Of a stretch of DNA of 64,000 bases, positions 34,748-47,187 are shown one piece after another; position 1 is the stretch's first letter, and every line of letters begins with the position of its first letter. This DNA comes from Gelatoporia subvermispora B. Lineage: Eukaryota; Basidiomycota; Agaricomycetes; Polyporales; Gelatoporiaceae. A program made the position numbers and the translations under genes. The stretch is from the NCBI GenBank assembly GCA_000320605.2, contig KB445796.1, forward strand, positions 442,916 through 506,915, given 5' to 3'. The notes below the pieces were generated by a model that had not been told where the DNA came from, made no database searches, and worked only from the letters and a program-made list of their open reading frames with translations.

Positions 34748-37700
34748 ATGGTGTCACAAAAGCGTAAGCTCTCGTTCAGCGAGGGCAGTGTAATGGATTA
34801 CGACTCGGATATGGACGTCGACATCTCCTCTGCTCTTACAAACAAGAAGTCGAAAACCACAACATATCAGTCTGTAGATGACGACGAAGGCGATCTGCAG
34901 GAGCTGATTAGGGATTCCATTGCCAAACGGGATGTAAAAGAGGGCACAGAACTACTCAAGAAGACGAAGGGGAAGAGCAGAATCGTGAAGGGTGAGGTTG
35001 GAGGGGGTAGCTTTCAGAGCATGGGTATGCGATCCGGAATCATCCCCTACACAAACGCCGAGATGCTGATGATAGTCATACAGGTCTCCACCCGTGGTTG
35101 CTACGCTCGTTAACTCTTCAAGGATTCCGTATACCCACACCCATCCAGCGGCTCTCTATACCTGCACTGCTCGCAAATCCTCCTAGGGATCTTGTTGGAA
35201 TGGCTCGCACCGGTTCAGGAAAGTCCCTGGCATATATGATACCTCTGATCCAGCGACTCGGTGGTAGACACTCGTCCACCTTCGGCGCCCGTGCCTTGAT
35301 TCTCCTGCCCACTCGTGAACTTGCGTTACAAGTATTGAAAGTGGGGAAAGAGCTCGCGCGAGGCTGGCATGCTGGGGAGGGCGACCATGCAGGAGATGAC
35401 AGGACTTCTGACGACGCGAAGAAGGGACAAAGCCTCCGCTGGAGTCTGATAGTCGGTGGTGAAGGTCTTGATGAGCAGTTTGAGATGATCACGAACAACC
35501 CAGATGTGTAGGTCGTGTTCCCCCTGTCACTTGTATTGAACTTATCGCGCTTTCAGAATCATTGCTACTCCTGGTCGACTGCTCCATCTCATAGTTGAAA
35601 TGAACTTGGACCTCAAGTCGATTCAATACGTTGTATTCGATGAAGCTGATCGTTTGTTCGAAATGGGCTTCGAAACTGCGCTCAACGAAATTATCGGCCG
35701 TCTTCCCGCAGCCCGCCAGACATTACTTTTCTCGGCGACACTTCCTAAGTCCCTTGTCGAATTCGCAAAGGCGGGCCTTCAGAATCCAAAGCTCGTGCGA
35801 CTGGACGCAGAAACCAAGATCAGCTCTGACCTGAAGATGTCGTTTTTCTCGGTGGGACCAACGGAGAAGGATGCTTGTCTCTTGATATTGCTACGAGACG
35901 TCATTGGCGTCCCGCTTGGTTCGCAAAAGTCCACAGACAGTGTTGATACCTCAGAACACAAGGGCAAGGGCAAGTCGAAGGCGAAGTCACACGACGTGCA
36001 GACCGCCCCTCATCAAACACTCATTTTTGCGGCGACAAAGCATCATGTCGAGTATTTGACTAACATGCTTAGCACCGCAGGGTATGCTGTCTCACACATC
36101 TACGGTTCGCTTGATCAACTCGCCCGTACGCAGCAAATGGACCGGTTCCGTCGTGGTCACACCAACGTCTTAGTCGTTACTGATGTCGCTGCTCGTGGTA
36201 TCGATATTCCTGTCTTGGAGAACGTCGTGAACTACGATTTTCCGCAAGGCGCGAGAGTCTTCGTGCATCGTGTCGGACGAACAGCTCGTGCTGGCCGACA
36301 AGGCTGGGCGTGGTCATTCATCACAAACCCCGAGCTACCGTACCTCCTTGATCTCCAGCTCTTCCTTGGCCGCCCAATAAAGAGCGAAGTCACGGAGAGC
36401 GGCGACCGAGTGTACACCGAATCGCTCATCCTGGGTCCGTTCGAGCGAGACAAGGTTGACGAGGAGGTCGATTTCATCAGAAAACTCGACGAGAAGAACC
36501 ACAACCTCCCAACGATGCGCGACGTCATGCGCAAGGGCCATGGCATGTACGAGCGCAGCAAGGGCAAAGCGAGCCCGGCGAGCTACAAGCGCGCGAAGGA
36601 GATGATGAAGGAGGGCAAGTGGGGCCTCGTTGGTTCGGGCTCGGGCGCGCACCCAATATTCTTCCGCAACAAAGACGGCAGCGATGCCACGACGAAGATC
36701 TCCGAGGAAGCGCGCAGGAATACCCTGCTGCGGGCTGTGAACTCTTTCCGGCCTGCGGAGACCGTGCTCGAGATTGGGGCCAGAGGCAACGCGGAGACGT
36801 CCGCGCTCATGAAGCAACGGCGAATTGCATTGAGCAAGGCAGCCCAGAGAGCCTCGGCTGCTTCCACATCCGCGGCTGCATCCGTGCCAGATGCCGAAGA
36901 GGAACAGGAAGAGGAAGCCGACCACGGCAGCGATGTGGATATGACTATGGCTAATGAGGCGGAGATCGAGGTACGCCTAGACCCATCTTCTGCATATTCC
37001 TCCGTGTTCACTGCGTGTGTAGGCCGTCTTCGATGTATCTGGCAGCGGGAAGAAGTCGGGGAAGACGAACTTCCGCGATTCTGAGTTCTACATGTCCCAC
37101 TACCAGAAGGACGCTAACACTGAAAAGGGGTGAGGATCACCGTCATTTCTTCCCGCCCGCTCTGTGGCTCATTTGATTGTCACAGATACTCACTCCGGGA
37201 TGGTGCAACCTTTGCTGAGCAAGCACAGAATGTCACATTCGATCTCGCGGGCGACGAAGGCGTTCAAAATCGCAAGCGCCATGAGATGCATTGGGACAAA
37301 AAGAAAAAGAAGTTCGTCAAAGGAACCGGCGAAGGCGCCGACAACGTCAAGATGGTGCGGACAGAGAGCGGCGCCAAGCTCCCCGCCACATATCGGAGCG
37401 GTCGCTTCGACGAGTGGAAGGCAAAGAGTCGTGTTTCGCTGCCTAAGGTTGGCGAGCAGGAAAGCGAAGGCCCACAGCGGCGCAACGGAGGGCCCGGCGG
37501 GCGTAAGTACCAACACAAGCAAGTCGTTGCGCCCAAACCGCTGGACAAACTCAACAAAGACTATGAGAGGAAGGTCCGTCAGCAAAAACAGAAGGCATCA
37601 CAGGGGATCGAAAGCCAACCCCCGCCGATGTCCAAGCACGGGAAGAAAGGCAAGGCAGTGCGCGGGCGCAATGCCGGAAAGCCACTCGGCAGGGTCAAGA

Positions 37701-37801
37701 ACGAACTCAAGACCGTGGACCAGATTCGCAAGGCGCGGAATGTTGTGGAGAACAAGAGGGCCAAAAATGCGCGTGCGCCTCGGAGGAAGGGCAGGCGATA
37801 G
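34748..37801 (+). CDS. DBP10: DEAD-box RNA helicase Dbp10 (DDX54-like)
   Basis: Nucleolar helicase for 60S ribosomal subunit assembly. Exons 34748-35024, 35084-35507, 35557-36970, 37023-37129, 37186-37801; 945 aa. Motifs in order: Q-motif GFRIPTPIQRLSIP, ARTGSGKS (I), PTRELALQ (Ia), TPGR (Ib), DEAD (II), SAT (III), LIFAATKHH (IV), ARGIDIP (V), HRVGRTARAG (VI). The DBP10CT domain follows, with YMSHYQKDANTEKGYSLRDG joined over intron 4 and FAEQAQNVTFDLAGDEGV, then a Lys/Arg-rich tail. An acidic patch (PDAEEEQEEEADHGSDVD) sits before the C-terminal domain. The stop lies 66 bp from the convergent queuine transferase stop. Confidence 0.97.
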
Positions 37802-37867
37802 ATCTTCAGTTATTTCGTTACATCTGTACATCTCGACCATTTCACATACTACGTACATCCCGTTCGT

Positions 37868-39712
37868 TCAGGCTTTATCTGAGTATTCCCACTTCGCACC
37901 ATCGCCTGGAATCACTTCTGCGTGCTCGATGTTCTCTAGCAGATCAACGCCAACGCTTCGCAGCGCATTCACGCACCATTCAGGATACCCGCGATCTCCA
38001 AAATAATTGGCGAAGAATCGTTTCAGGTATTCGGGGAATGTGCCGTTCATTATGGCATCCCGCGCACCGCCCATGAGCCTTGCTTGGAAGACGATGTTGT
38101 GCTGTGTCAGCGCTGTCAGGATGGGACTGATGAGTAAACGGCGGCACATCGGCATTTGCAGAAAATTTACCATGAGCTCCTGCCGTCTCGAGGGTGACAG
38201 TATGATGCAGCATGGCTTTTGACATACCGCCTGCGCATGTCGGGCAGGGACAGGTCTCATCGATCGGACTTAGATCCGCAGCGTATTTGCTTAGCCCTAC
38301 GAGGAAGGATGAGTGATGATTCTTTACAAAGATTGGTGTGAATCAGCATACGGATGTTCAGAGGCCCTTTGAACGTCAGGGCAACTCCGAAACGGGCTGT
38401 GCGGGTAGGGAACACGCAATCAGCCTGCATCATCAGCAGTGAGCACTCAGATCACTTGCGGAGCAGTCAGCTTACCATATCGACTCCGAGAGCAACGCAG
38501 ACCAGCAGATCTTGAGACTCTCAGTATCTAATGTCCTCATGAATGTACTTATCACCTACCCTCCGCAAATCCAATACCCATGGAATATCGAGGCCCTGTA
38601 GCATTGTTAACAAATCGAGAAAGGAAGCTTAGCGGAAGTACTCACGATCTTCAGGCAGCTTATCCGCACACTGCTTGATCCTGCGACGTGTCAGATCCAT
38701 TCTCTATCTACGGCTCAAGAAAATGGGACACGTACATCCTCCAAAATACATCTGTATCTGAGATCAGCTCGTCCCGCACACCGAGACTCTTGAGCGTACC
38801 TTTCTCCTCGCCACCACTAAGGCCTCCAATTGCATACCCAGCGACCTTATCCTTCCGTTTGATCATCTCTTCCAGGCATTGATCTCGGAGGTCGGGATCT
38901 AGACCTCCCTGGACGATAGCGAATAGGTTCTGAACATCCGCTTTGCCGGACTTCAGGTGATGGTCGATGCATCGATCTAACCACCTTATTGTCCTCCACA
39001 TTGCCTCTCCAACTCGAGGGCCTACTGTGAGACTAGACACTACAGCGATAGTGAATCCCAAGCCGGCGTGCCGAGATAAAATCTGGTACATACCCACGTC
39101 GTCAAGCTGCATAATGATGTCGGCCCCAATTGAGTGCTGTATTGAGATGCTCTCCTCTGGCTATATGTAAGATTCAAATACGCTATGAGCGAGACATCTA
39201 TGATATCCGAGGTCCAAACGTACGGTGAGCATTGTGGGTTCACCTGTAAACGGACTCGCAAATAGAGCACCCTCTTCGGTGATCTTCGTGAATTTGCTGA
39301 GGGAAACAAGTTGGAAGCCGCCGCTATCCTGCCAGTTTGGGATTGAATCGTCGCTGGTGGAAACCCGGAGAGCATACGCACAGTCAGTAAGTTATGAGGC
39401 CATCCCTGAAATCTGTGTGCTCCTCCAATCTCTTTCAGTACATCAATCCCAGGTCGCAGATTGAGGTGGTATGTGTTATTCAGAATTAGGTTCACCCCGA
39501 GAGATTCTACCTGCTGCGGTGTCAGACCCTTGATAGCGGCTTGCGTTGCAACGGGCATGAATGTAGGCAGCATGGCTGTTCCATCTGCGATGCCGTATCT
39601 TTGGTTGGGTTTACGACAGCGATACCTCACAAGTATCTCACTCACGGTGCAATTTCATCCTCGAGACCCGTGCCCTTGTGGTCGGGCATTTGGCCAGCAC
39701 CTCAAATTGCAT
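37868..39712 (-). CDS. QTRT1: Queuine tRNA-ribosyltransferase catalytic subunit
   Basis: Exchanges guanine 34 for queuine in tRNAs with GUN anticodons (Tyr, His, Asn, Asp). Eleven exons: 39712-39646, 39584-39382, 39328-39224, 39160-39094, 39039-38736, 38680-38646, 38595-38560, 38510-38476, 38424-38352, 38296-38171, 38112-37868; 431 aa. N-terminus [20 protein letters not shown]. Catalytic Asp in DSGGFQLVS; acidic nucleophile region [17 protein letters not shown]; substrate segment [10 protein letters not shown]; zinc ligands in CPCPTC plus a His in ALTQHN. The catalytic motifs identify it as the active QTRT1 rather than the QTRT2 partner. Start is the only in-frame ATG. Three consecutive exons are only 35, 36 and 35 nt. 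It is head-to-head with tyrosyl-tRNA synthetase. Confidence 0.96.
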
Positions 39713-39971
39713 CTTGACAAAGAGATTTCTGGTGGCCAATGCGCTGTCCTGGAAATATGTAACTAGAAAATAAGGGAACACGGGTAGTCCTTCGGCTAAA
39801 CTAAAGCATGCGACGCGCGAGCGTTTGCGATGGACCAGCAGCGTTGAGGCTATCGGCCTCCCGATCTGATCTCCGGTAACTCAAAGCAGCCCCGAGTCCG
39901 GCTGAACTTGTTGTCCTCAGGCTACACTCGAACGAGCTTCACATCTTCTGGCTTGTTGTCGTGGCAGAGGG
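39713..39971. promoter_or_regulatory. Bidirectional promoter, QTRT1 / tyrosyl-tRNA synthetase
   Basis: Only 259 bp separate the two outward-facing ATGs, so one control region must serve both genes. No TATA box is evident, as expected for housekeeping divergent promoters. Confidence 0.6.
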
Positions 39972-41787
<1,816 letters not shown>

Positions 41788-41853
41788 TATCCCGCGCTGA
41801 CTGTACACTGCATTGGACACGATCTGTGCATCCGAATCTATATCTCCTGTCGC

Positions 41854-44760
41854 CTAGTCCACCCGGATGGCGCTGTACAGTCTTCGTACCGCCCAATAGG
41901 TTGCTAAAAAGCCGATCGTCCCTGCAGCCCGATGAAATGTGTCTGAGCAAATCCGTGCACGGCATAAAAATGGGTGAGACCGTACCTGTTACCAAGAAAT
42001 CCAACAGAACAAGTAATAGGAGATAGCCCATGTACAGGACTACGCTGGAGAAAGAATCCAGAGATAGCCGTGACGCCCAGTAGAACAGCCCGTAGGCAAG
42101 GAGCCAGAATGCGCTCCCACCACCGGTGAGGAATGCTCTCCAGTGCCATCTGCAAAATCATCTATGTGAAACGTACATATATCAGTAGTCCACAGAGCGG
42201 CCCACCTGTATTCTTCAGCGCATAAATTGAAATACGTAAACAGAATGGCGACCGTCGCTGTAGTGAGCGCTACAACCAACGCGGTCAACGCAAGGAAGCC
42301 GAAGGCGTAATACGCTCTCGAGGCAAATAAGCTTGACAACACGAAATAGATCTCGACAAAGCCAGCCCCTGATATGAGACGCGCGATTGAGTATTACAAT
42401 TGGCTAAAAGTGCCAAGATTCCATACCGAAAGGAAGTATGCCTGCCAGGAGTGTGGCAGCCTGGAAACCTAATCAGAAAACATAGGCCATCTTTCAAATA
42501 AGTGACGTACCCAAGGCCGCAGGTACTTGGGCGTTGGGGGTATCTGGCGAGGAATCTGATTCACTCGCACCGGGTGGGTAATAGCCTATTGATATCGATA
42601 TAATCAGCTGGAGAAGATCTCTTGTCGGACAGGAGAATTTACACCGTGCTTTGACCCCAAATAGGAACCGATCGCGGACAGCGGCGCTGAGATGCCGAAC
42701 CACAAGACGATGATCAACAACAAGGTACCTAGTCTGGGGAGTCAGCGCTGATCAGAGTGCGACCCAGCGGATCAGATACCGAAGGGCACCGCGCCAGAGG
42801 AGCCTGCCGCAAGTAGGAACAGGTTCAACAGGAACACGACAGCAAAGACAATACTTGAAACGCCAAGTCAGGGCAGACTGAGGGGAGACGCGTAGCGATG
42901 CGCTTACGTGGGCATGATTGTGGCAGTAAAAAACGAGTTCTTCCTCTTGTTGGTGCCTCCAAGCGAGGTATACACTCGGCTCGATACATACCCACCGATA
43001 CTGCCACGAAGGAGTACTGAGTCAGATGTCACGCATGATTGTGAGTGTTCGACTCACCCTCCGAAAAATGTCCAACAGATCATCATGACGGTCGCTAGTG
43101 ACCCCCGATTTGAAGGGGATAGGAATCCGAGAAGAGCGAAAACTATTTCCTACCCTTCAGCAGCAGCCATATTATGTCAAATTCGTGAAATCAACATACC
43201 GAGTGTCACAATCACCATAGCACTGAGCTGGGCGCCGTTCCCAACTAACACCGACAGAACCATAGGATTTTGTGGCGTGCGGAACACCTCTCCGTGTACT
43301 AGTTTCCAGCCCCAGTCTTCTTGAACATCCTCCTTGAATGTCTGTAAGGAACATGCATAGTAAACGAGATAGTAGCACATACGCTCAGATCAATTGCATT
43401 GTATCGGGAGATCTACAGGGCAATATCAGTGAGCCGCCCAAGCGAGGCACATCGAGTCCACCCACATCACGCGATACTGTCCGCAACAAAATCATGGAAA
43501 CCATGACGCACAGGAATACTACTATCACGAGGGAATTGATGAGACTGAACCAATGGATGCGCTACAGCGGGAGTGAGATAATCACGCCACATAACGCCTA
43601 GTATTCAATGCTCACAGGGTCGAAGATGTGGAGATAGTTGTCCCACCGGGTCGCCCAGGGTGTATCTGATTCCTAGTATGACAAATTGACATCCGACTGG
43701 GACCGAAATTCGAGGTAGGAGAGATGCTTACGCTCCATATGACGCGGTATGTGTACCTCACAGTTTGCACTTGATCCTCTTGCAAAACGAGAGGTGGGTC
43801 GTTTGACGAGCAGTCAGTCTCGCCAGTCTGAGGACCCCCGTGACTGTAACCCAGACATGAGTTTTGTGCATATCCCGCGCACGTGTCACGAACCTTTCGG
43901 GCCACACGAGAACACCGACAATGCGGTAGACATCCGGGGTCGGTTTATGATATCTGTTGTTCTCGGTGTCAACCGGGTCATGACGAAGCACCAATGGAAG
44001 ATCTGTCCACCAACTTCATGACAATTTCGTAATGATTATGCAAAGCCGGCATCTGTTCAAACTCTTCTTCATCGTTACCGAGGTTGAAGCCGATATCGTA
44101 GAAGACGTCGCCTGTCTTGCGATCCATTTTCATTTCGGCGGCCGGTAGCCCATCCACCAACCAGTTTAGCGCGTAGTCCTCTCTAATGCGATCATTGATG
44201 AACTTGGCATCCTCCCCGGAAACTTCAGCAGTACAGAGTGTTTTGCACGTCCCATTTTCCTGCATCATGCGAATCTGTGACGTGTTAGAAGTGTACATAC
44301 CTGACATACATGCACTCACATCATATGGAGAGTTGAAGATCCGGTCCCCGAACAGTATAGACCCTAATGACTCCGGTTCTTTCTGCGGGCCGCCCGTGGG
44401 CTCGCAGAAGTGGAATCTCGGGTTGTAGTAGTCATCTTCCGAAGCGGCCACGCATATTACATTCCGTGCAACCTGCCAGACGGAAATTTGACTCACAATT
44501 TATCAAGGATTTCTAAGCCCACACGGCGTCCTGGTCAGTCACCGCACCTCCGTGTCAGTCCGGCGACTCACGAGTTTCGCGTTGTCACTGCTACCCAGCA
44601 TTGGAGTCAAAGCATTGACGAAGAGGCTAACGTTCTCTTCTGCGGCGTAATCATGTGGCGCTGCCCCGGGCAGATAGAACGCTTGCGCACAGGTAAGAAA
44701 GGAGAGGAGTGTCGCGGTGCTTAGGGCGCAGCGGTATTGCGACCTGCCCAGGAGCAACAT
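41854..44760 (-). CDS. TM9 superfamily / EMP70 nonaspanin
   Basis: Nine-TM endomembrane protein (Golgi/endosome sorting, adhesion). Nineteen exons: 44760-44572, 44512-44497, 44435-44320, 44274-44015, 43953-43894, 43843-43732, 43672-43616, 43561-43466, 43412-43383, 43341-43200, 43142-43058, 43000-42908, 42853-42780, 42728-42643, 42585-42511, 42460-42427, 42368-42206, 42149-41986, 41921-41854; 639 aa, the family norm. A signal peptide leads to FYLPGAAPHDY; landmarks LKSLINYDYYNPRFHFC, ESLGSILFGDRIFNSPYD, WKLVHGEVFRTP, HPVRVNQIPRQIPP, AGILPFGAGFVEIYFV, and the end GFLATYWAVRRLY. Exons of 16, 30 and 34 nt are needed. Intron 43956-44014-type splicing restores EIVMKYHKPTPDVYR, so an apparent frameshift there is not real. 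Confidence 0.95.
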
Positions 44761-45402
44761 GGTGGAACACACAGGTATACCGGGCTTGTGGACCTTCTAT
44801 GCTGTTCAAAGACTAGGATAGACGACCAGAGAACAGAAAGAGGATAGCAAGCGGTGGAGGAGGTGGTTGCGGGCAATGCGCGCAGCCACCGCGGGCGGCG
44901 CGCGACCACAGCCACGTGTTCCTCCCCTACCCTGGCATGATCAAGTCGCCGGGCCTTACACCGTTTCTCTCCTTCCTCCTGGACCCGCGAACATGAATGG
45001 CCGCAAGCACCGCGATAGCCCGATATGTGATTTGCATATGTGACCTATACAAAATAATGATCTCGTTCGCTTCTCGATACTAACCGCAGCGCATCAGATT
45101 CACCGTTAGAGGCCCGCAACAAAATATTGCCGCTACAGACGCTAGCATCTGTAGTGACTTATTGTGCTCGCTGCTCCACGGGTATAGCTGCTCGCCTTGG
45201 ACTTTCCGTCCGTATCTGTCCGCAGGCTCTTCATGCTTCGATGAGAGTTTCGAAATTGGCGCTTACCCTGTGACTTCTGGTCGGTCCTGGTTGAGCAGAT
45301 GCGACGATGCAGCCCCTGTTCCTCGCTTCTCGTTCCATCTGGGCGCTGCGGGGCAGTATATAAGTCAGGGTCGATACCTCTCACTCAGCATACTCTCCCG
45401 CG
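44761..45402. other. Divergent intergenic region, TM9 / F-box-like gene 2
   Basis: 642 bp acting as promoter for both. It holds a 19-bp exact match (45301-45319) to the antisense of the Zn2Cys6 factor coding region, and the TATA block at 45351-45364. Confidence 0.5.
45351..45364 (+). promoter_or_regulatory. Extended TATA element of F-box-like gene 2
   Basis: GGGCAGTATATAAG, identical to 22558-22571. The TATA core begins 46 bases before the ATG, giving a very short leader. Confidence 0.6.
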
Positions 45403-46460
45403 ATGCCTGCTCTTCCCACCGAACTACTCGAACACGTCTTCATGCGTTTGCGCGATGCCGGCACAATAGTCAATGCGATGTGCGCCAACAGCAAATTCCG
45501 CGATATTGGCGAGCGCGTCCTATACCGGGAACTCACCCTTAACATGCGCATCATGGACACCGTTGCGACACGAAGAAGAGACGTCCGATGTTTCGTCTCC
45601 TTGAGCACTTCACAATCTACCCCTCGGGCCCTACGACACCTCACGATCAATGGCCACGCCGCGGACGACTTTCGCACTATACTGACTACTCTACTGAGTC
45701 GCGCAAATAATCTTTTATCTCTCTCGCTGAACCTCACGTTCCACGAATCCTCTCAGTCAGTAAACTCTGACACGGCGATTCCCAGCTTACTGTGTACATC
45801 AAGACACTTCTTGCCTCGCCTCACCGCCTTGGACGCTTCTGATCCTCAGCTGGTGAGAGCGTTAGCCCTTGGACGTTCATTGAGCAGCGTTCGCATCCGG
45901 AGCAATCTCTCATACTCCGATGTCGAGGCTTTGGCAATAACCGGACTGTGCAACCCTGCTGGTGTGGCGGAGCTCCAGCTCCAATGCGCGGTAGACGGCT
46001 TGGATGCCTGCGTGGCATTCCTTACATTCATCGCGCAACATTTCCATGACCTGTGTGTTCTCAGTACGCACTTTGTCCTGCCCAGCGGCTATATTCCGAC
46101 ATGGGAAGAATTCGAAGTACGTCCAGAGCGGCATGTTCTATTTCGATAGCTGACTCATCTCCGTAGGATACGACAAGACGGTTCTTCCCGCTACTTCACT
46201 CGCTGCGCCATCTCCACGTATACAATTTCACGACCACGCCCGATCCAGTGATGGCTCGTACCCCTGATAGCAACTACGATACGAGGACGCACGAGCTCGC
46301 ACTGCAGGTGATGGACGCCGTGCCTGGTCTTCGGCGTGTTGAGCTCCGATGGCACGGATGGCAGCAACGGGGCAGCGGGTGGATACCCGTCCCGCAGACG
46401 AAGCTGATGAGAAGAAAATGGTACTATGCCGACCAGCGACAGGAGCACGCGTCGGAGTAA
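45403..46460 (+). CDS. F-box-like protein 2 (335 aa)
   Basis: Exons 45403-46116 and 46167-46460. The N-terminus MPALPTELLEHVFMRLRDAG, then VNAMCANSKFRDIGERVLYR, fits the F-box-like pattern of Agaricomycete families, with the motif directly at the start as is typical there. The remainder is leucine-containing partner sequence (LRHLTINGHAADDFRTILTT, LLSLSLNLTF, GLRRVELRWHGWQQR). It is probably an SCF substrate adaptor; the target is unknown. Phase-0 intron 46117-46166 joins WEEFE to DTTRRFFPLLHS. It differs from protein 1 in sequence and has an intron, so the two are not recent duplicates. Confidence 0.6.
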
Positions 46461-47187
46461 GCTCTGTGGTTGTAATGCCAGAGACGTTTTGATGATGCGT
46501 GGAAGGGGCCGATAATACATTAAACATCACACTAATTAAATTCCGCGATTCACTACCTGTTGGGCTTGTATACTGTACATATGTGTGGCGATATATCCGC
46601 GGTTCACTTACGGAACTTTCACCTTCTGTGACGGAACCTTTCACGAGTATAAAAGGCCCGGGACACATGGACCCACTAGCGTAGAGATGAACTAGGACGT
46701 AGCACTAGTTAGCATTCACATGCCCAACCTTAGACGTGGATCCAACTAGTTTACGAATGTTTTGCGTAATTACATTGTTGTGGGTGGCTTTGTGTGTCGT
46801 CCTGATTTTGACCAATTGAAGCAATTTCGGAGAACGCCGAGAGACATGCAGCCGGAGCGGCACTGGCACGAGTTTTTGACCGATAGGGGACACGCGCAAT
46901 ATCTTGCGTCTGCACTTTCTTTTCTACTCTCATCATCTCGTTGTCGGCGCGCAATCATCAGGCAACCAGCGCAGACAACACCGCGATTGGTGGAAACATC
47001 TCGAGTACGTCGCCGGGGCATTGTGGCTGAATCAAATTAATCGTTAGAATCCACCGAAGTCCTGAAGATCAATATCCCCACGGATTCACACCACGTCAGG
47101 TGGCCGTCGCCATTTGCACTGAACATACAACAGCCGATCATATAGCCAGTCCTACGACAGGTCAATCTTCTGCTGTCGCGTCTACGA
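46461..47187. other. Intergenic interval with an orphan promoter-like block
   Basis: 727 bp between two plus-strand genes. It carries direct repeats and a strong TATA box at 46610-46655. Several ATGs after it open only very short frames (for example ATG-AAC-TAG near 46687). It may be the leader of the 1121-aa gene or of a non-coding transcript. Confidence 0.45.
46610..46655 (+). promoter_or_regulatory. Promoter-like block: paired direct repeats plus TATA box
   Basis: ACGGAACTTTCAC (46610-46622) and ACGGAACCTTTCAC (46631-46644) are near-identical, start 21 bp apart (two helical turns), and are followed at once by TATAAAAG (46648-46655). The layout is that of upstream activating sites next to a core promoter. 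The nearest recognised coding start is 530 bp downstream (47188). Confidence 0.5.

Noticed and set aside
43953..44020. Apparent frameshift in the TM9 gene after HNHYEIVMK, suggesting a pseudogene.
   Set aside because: A 59-nt intron (43954-44014, GTTGGT to ACAG) restores the family-typical KYHKPTPDVYR, and the whole 19-exon frame is intact at 639 aa.
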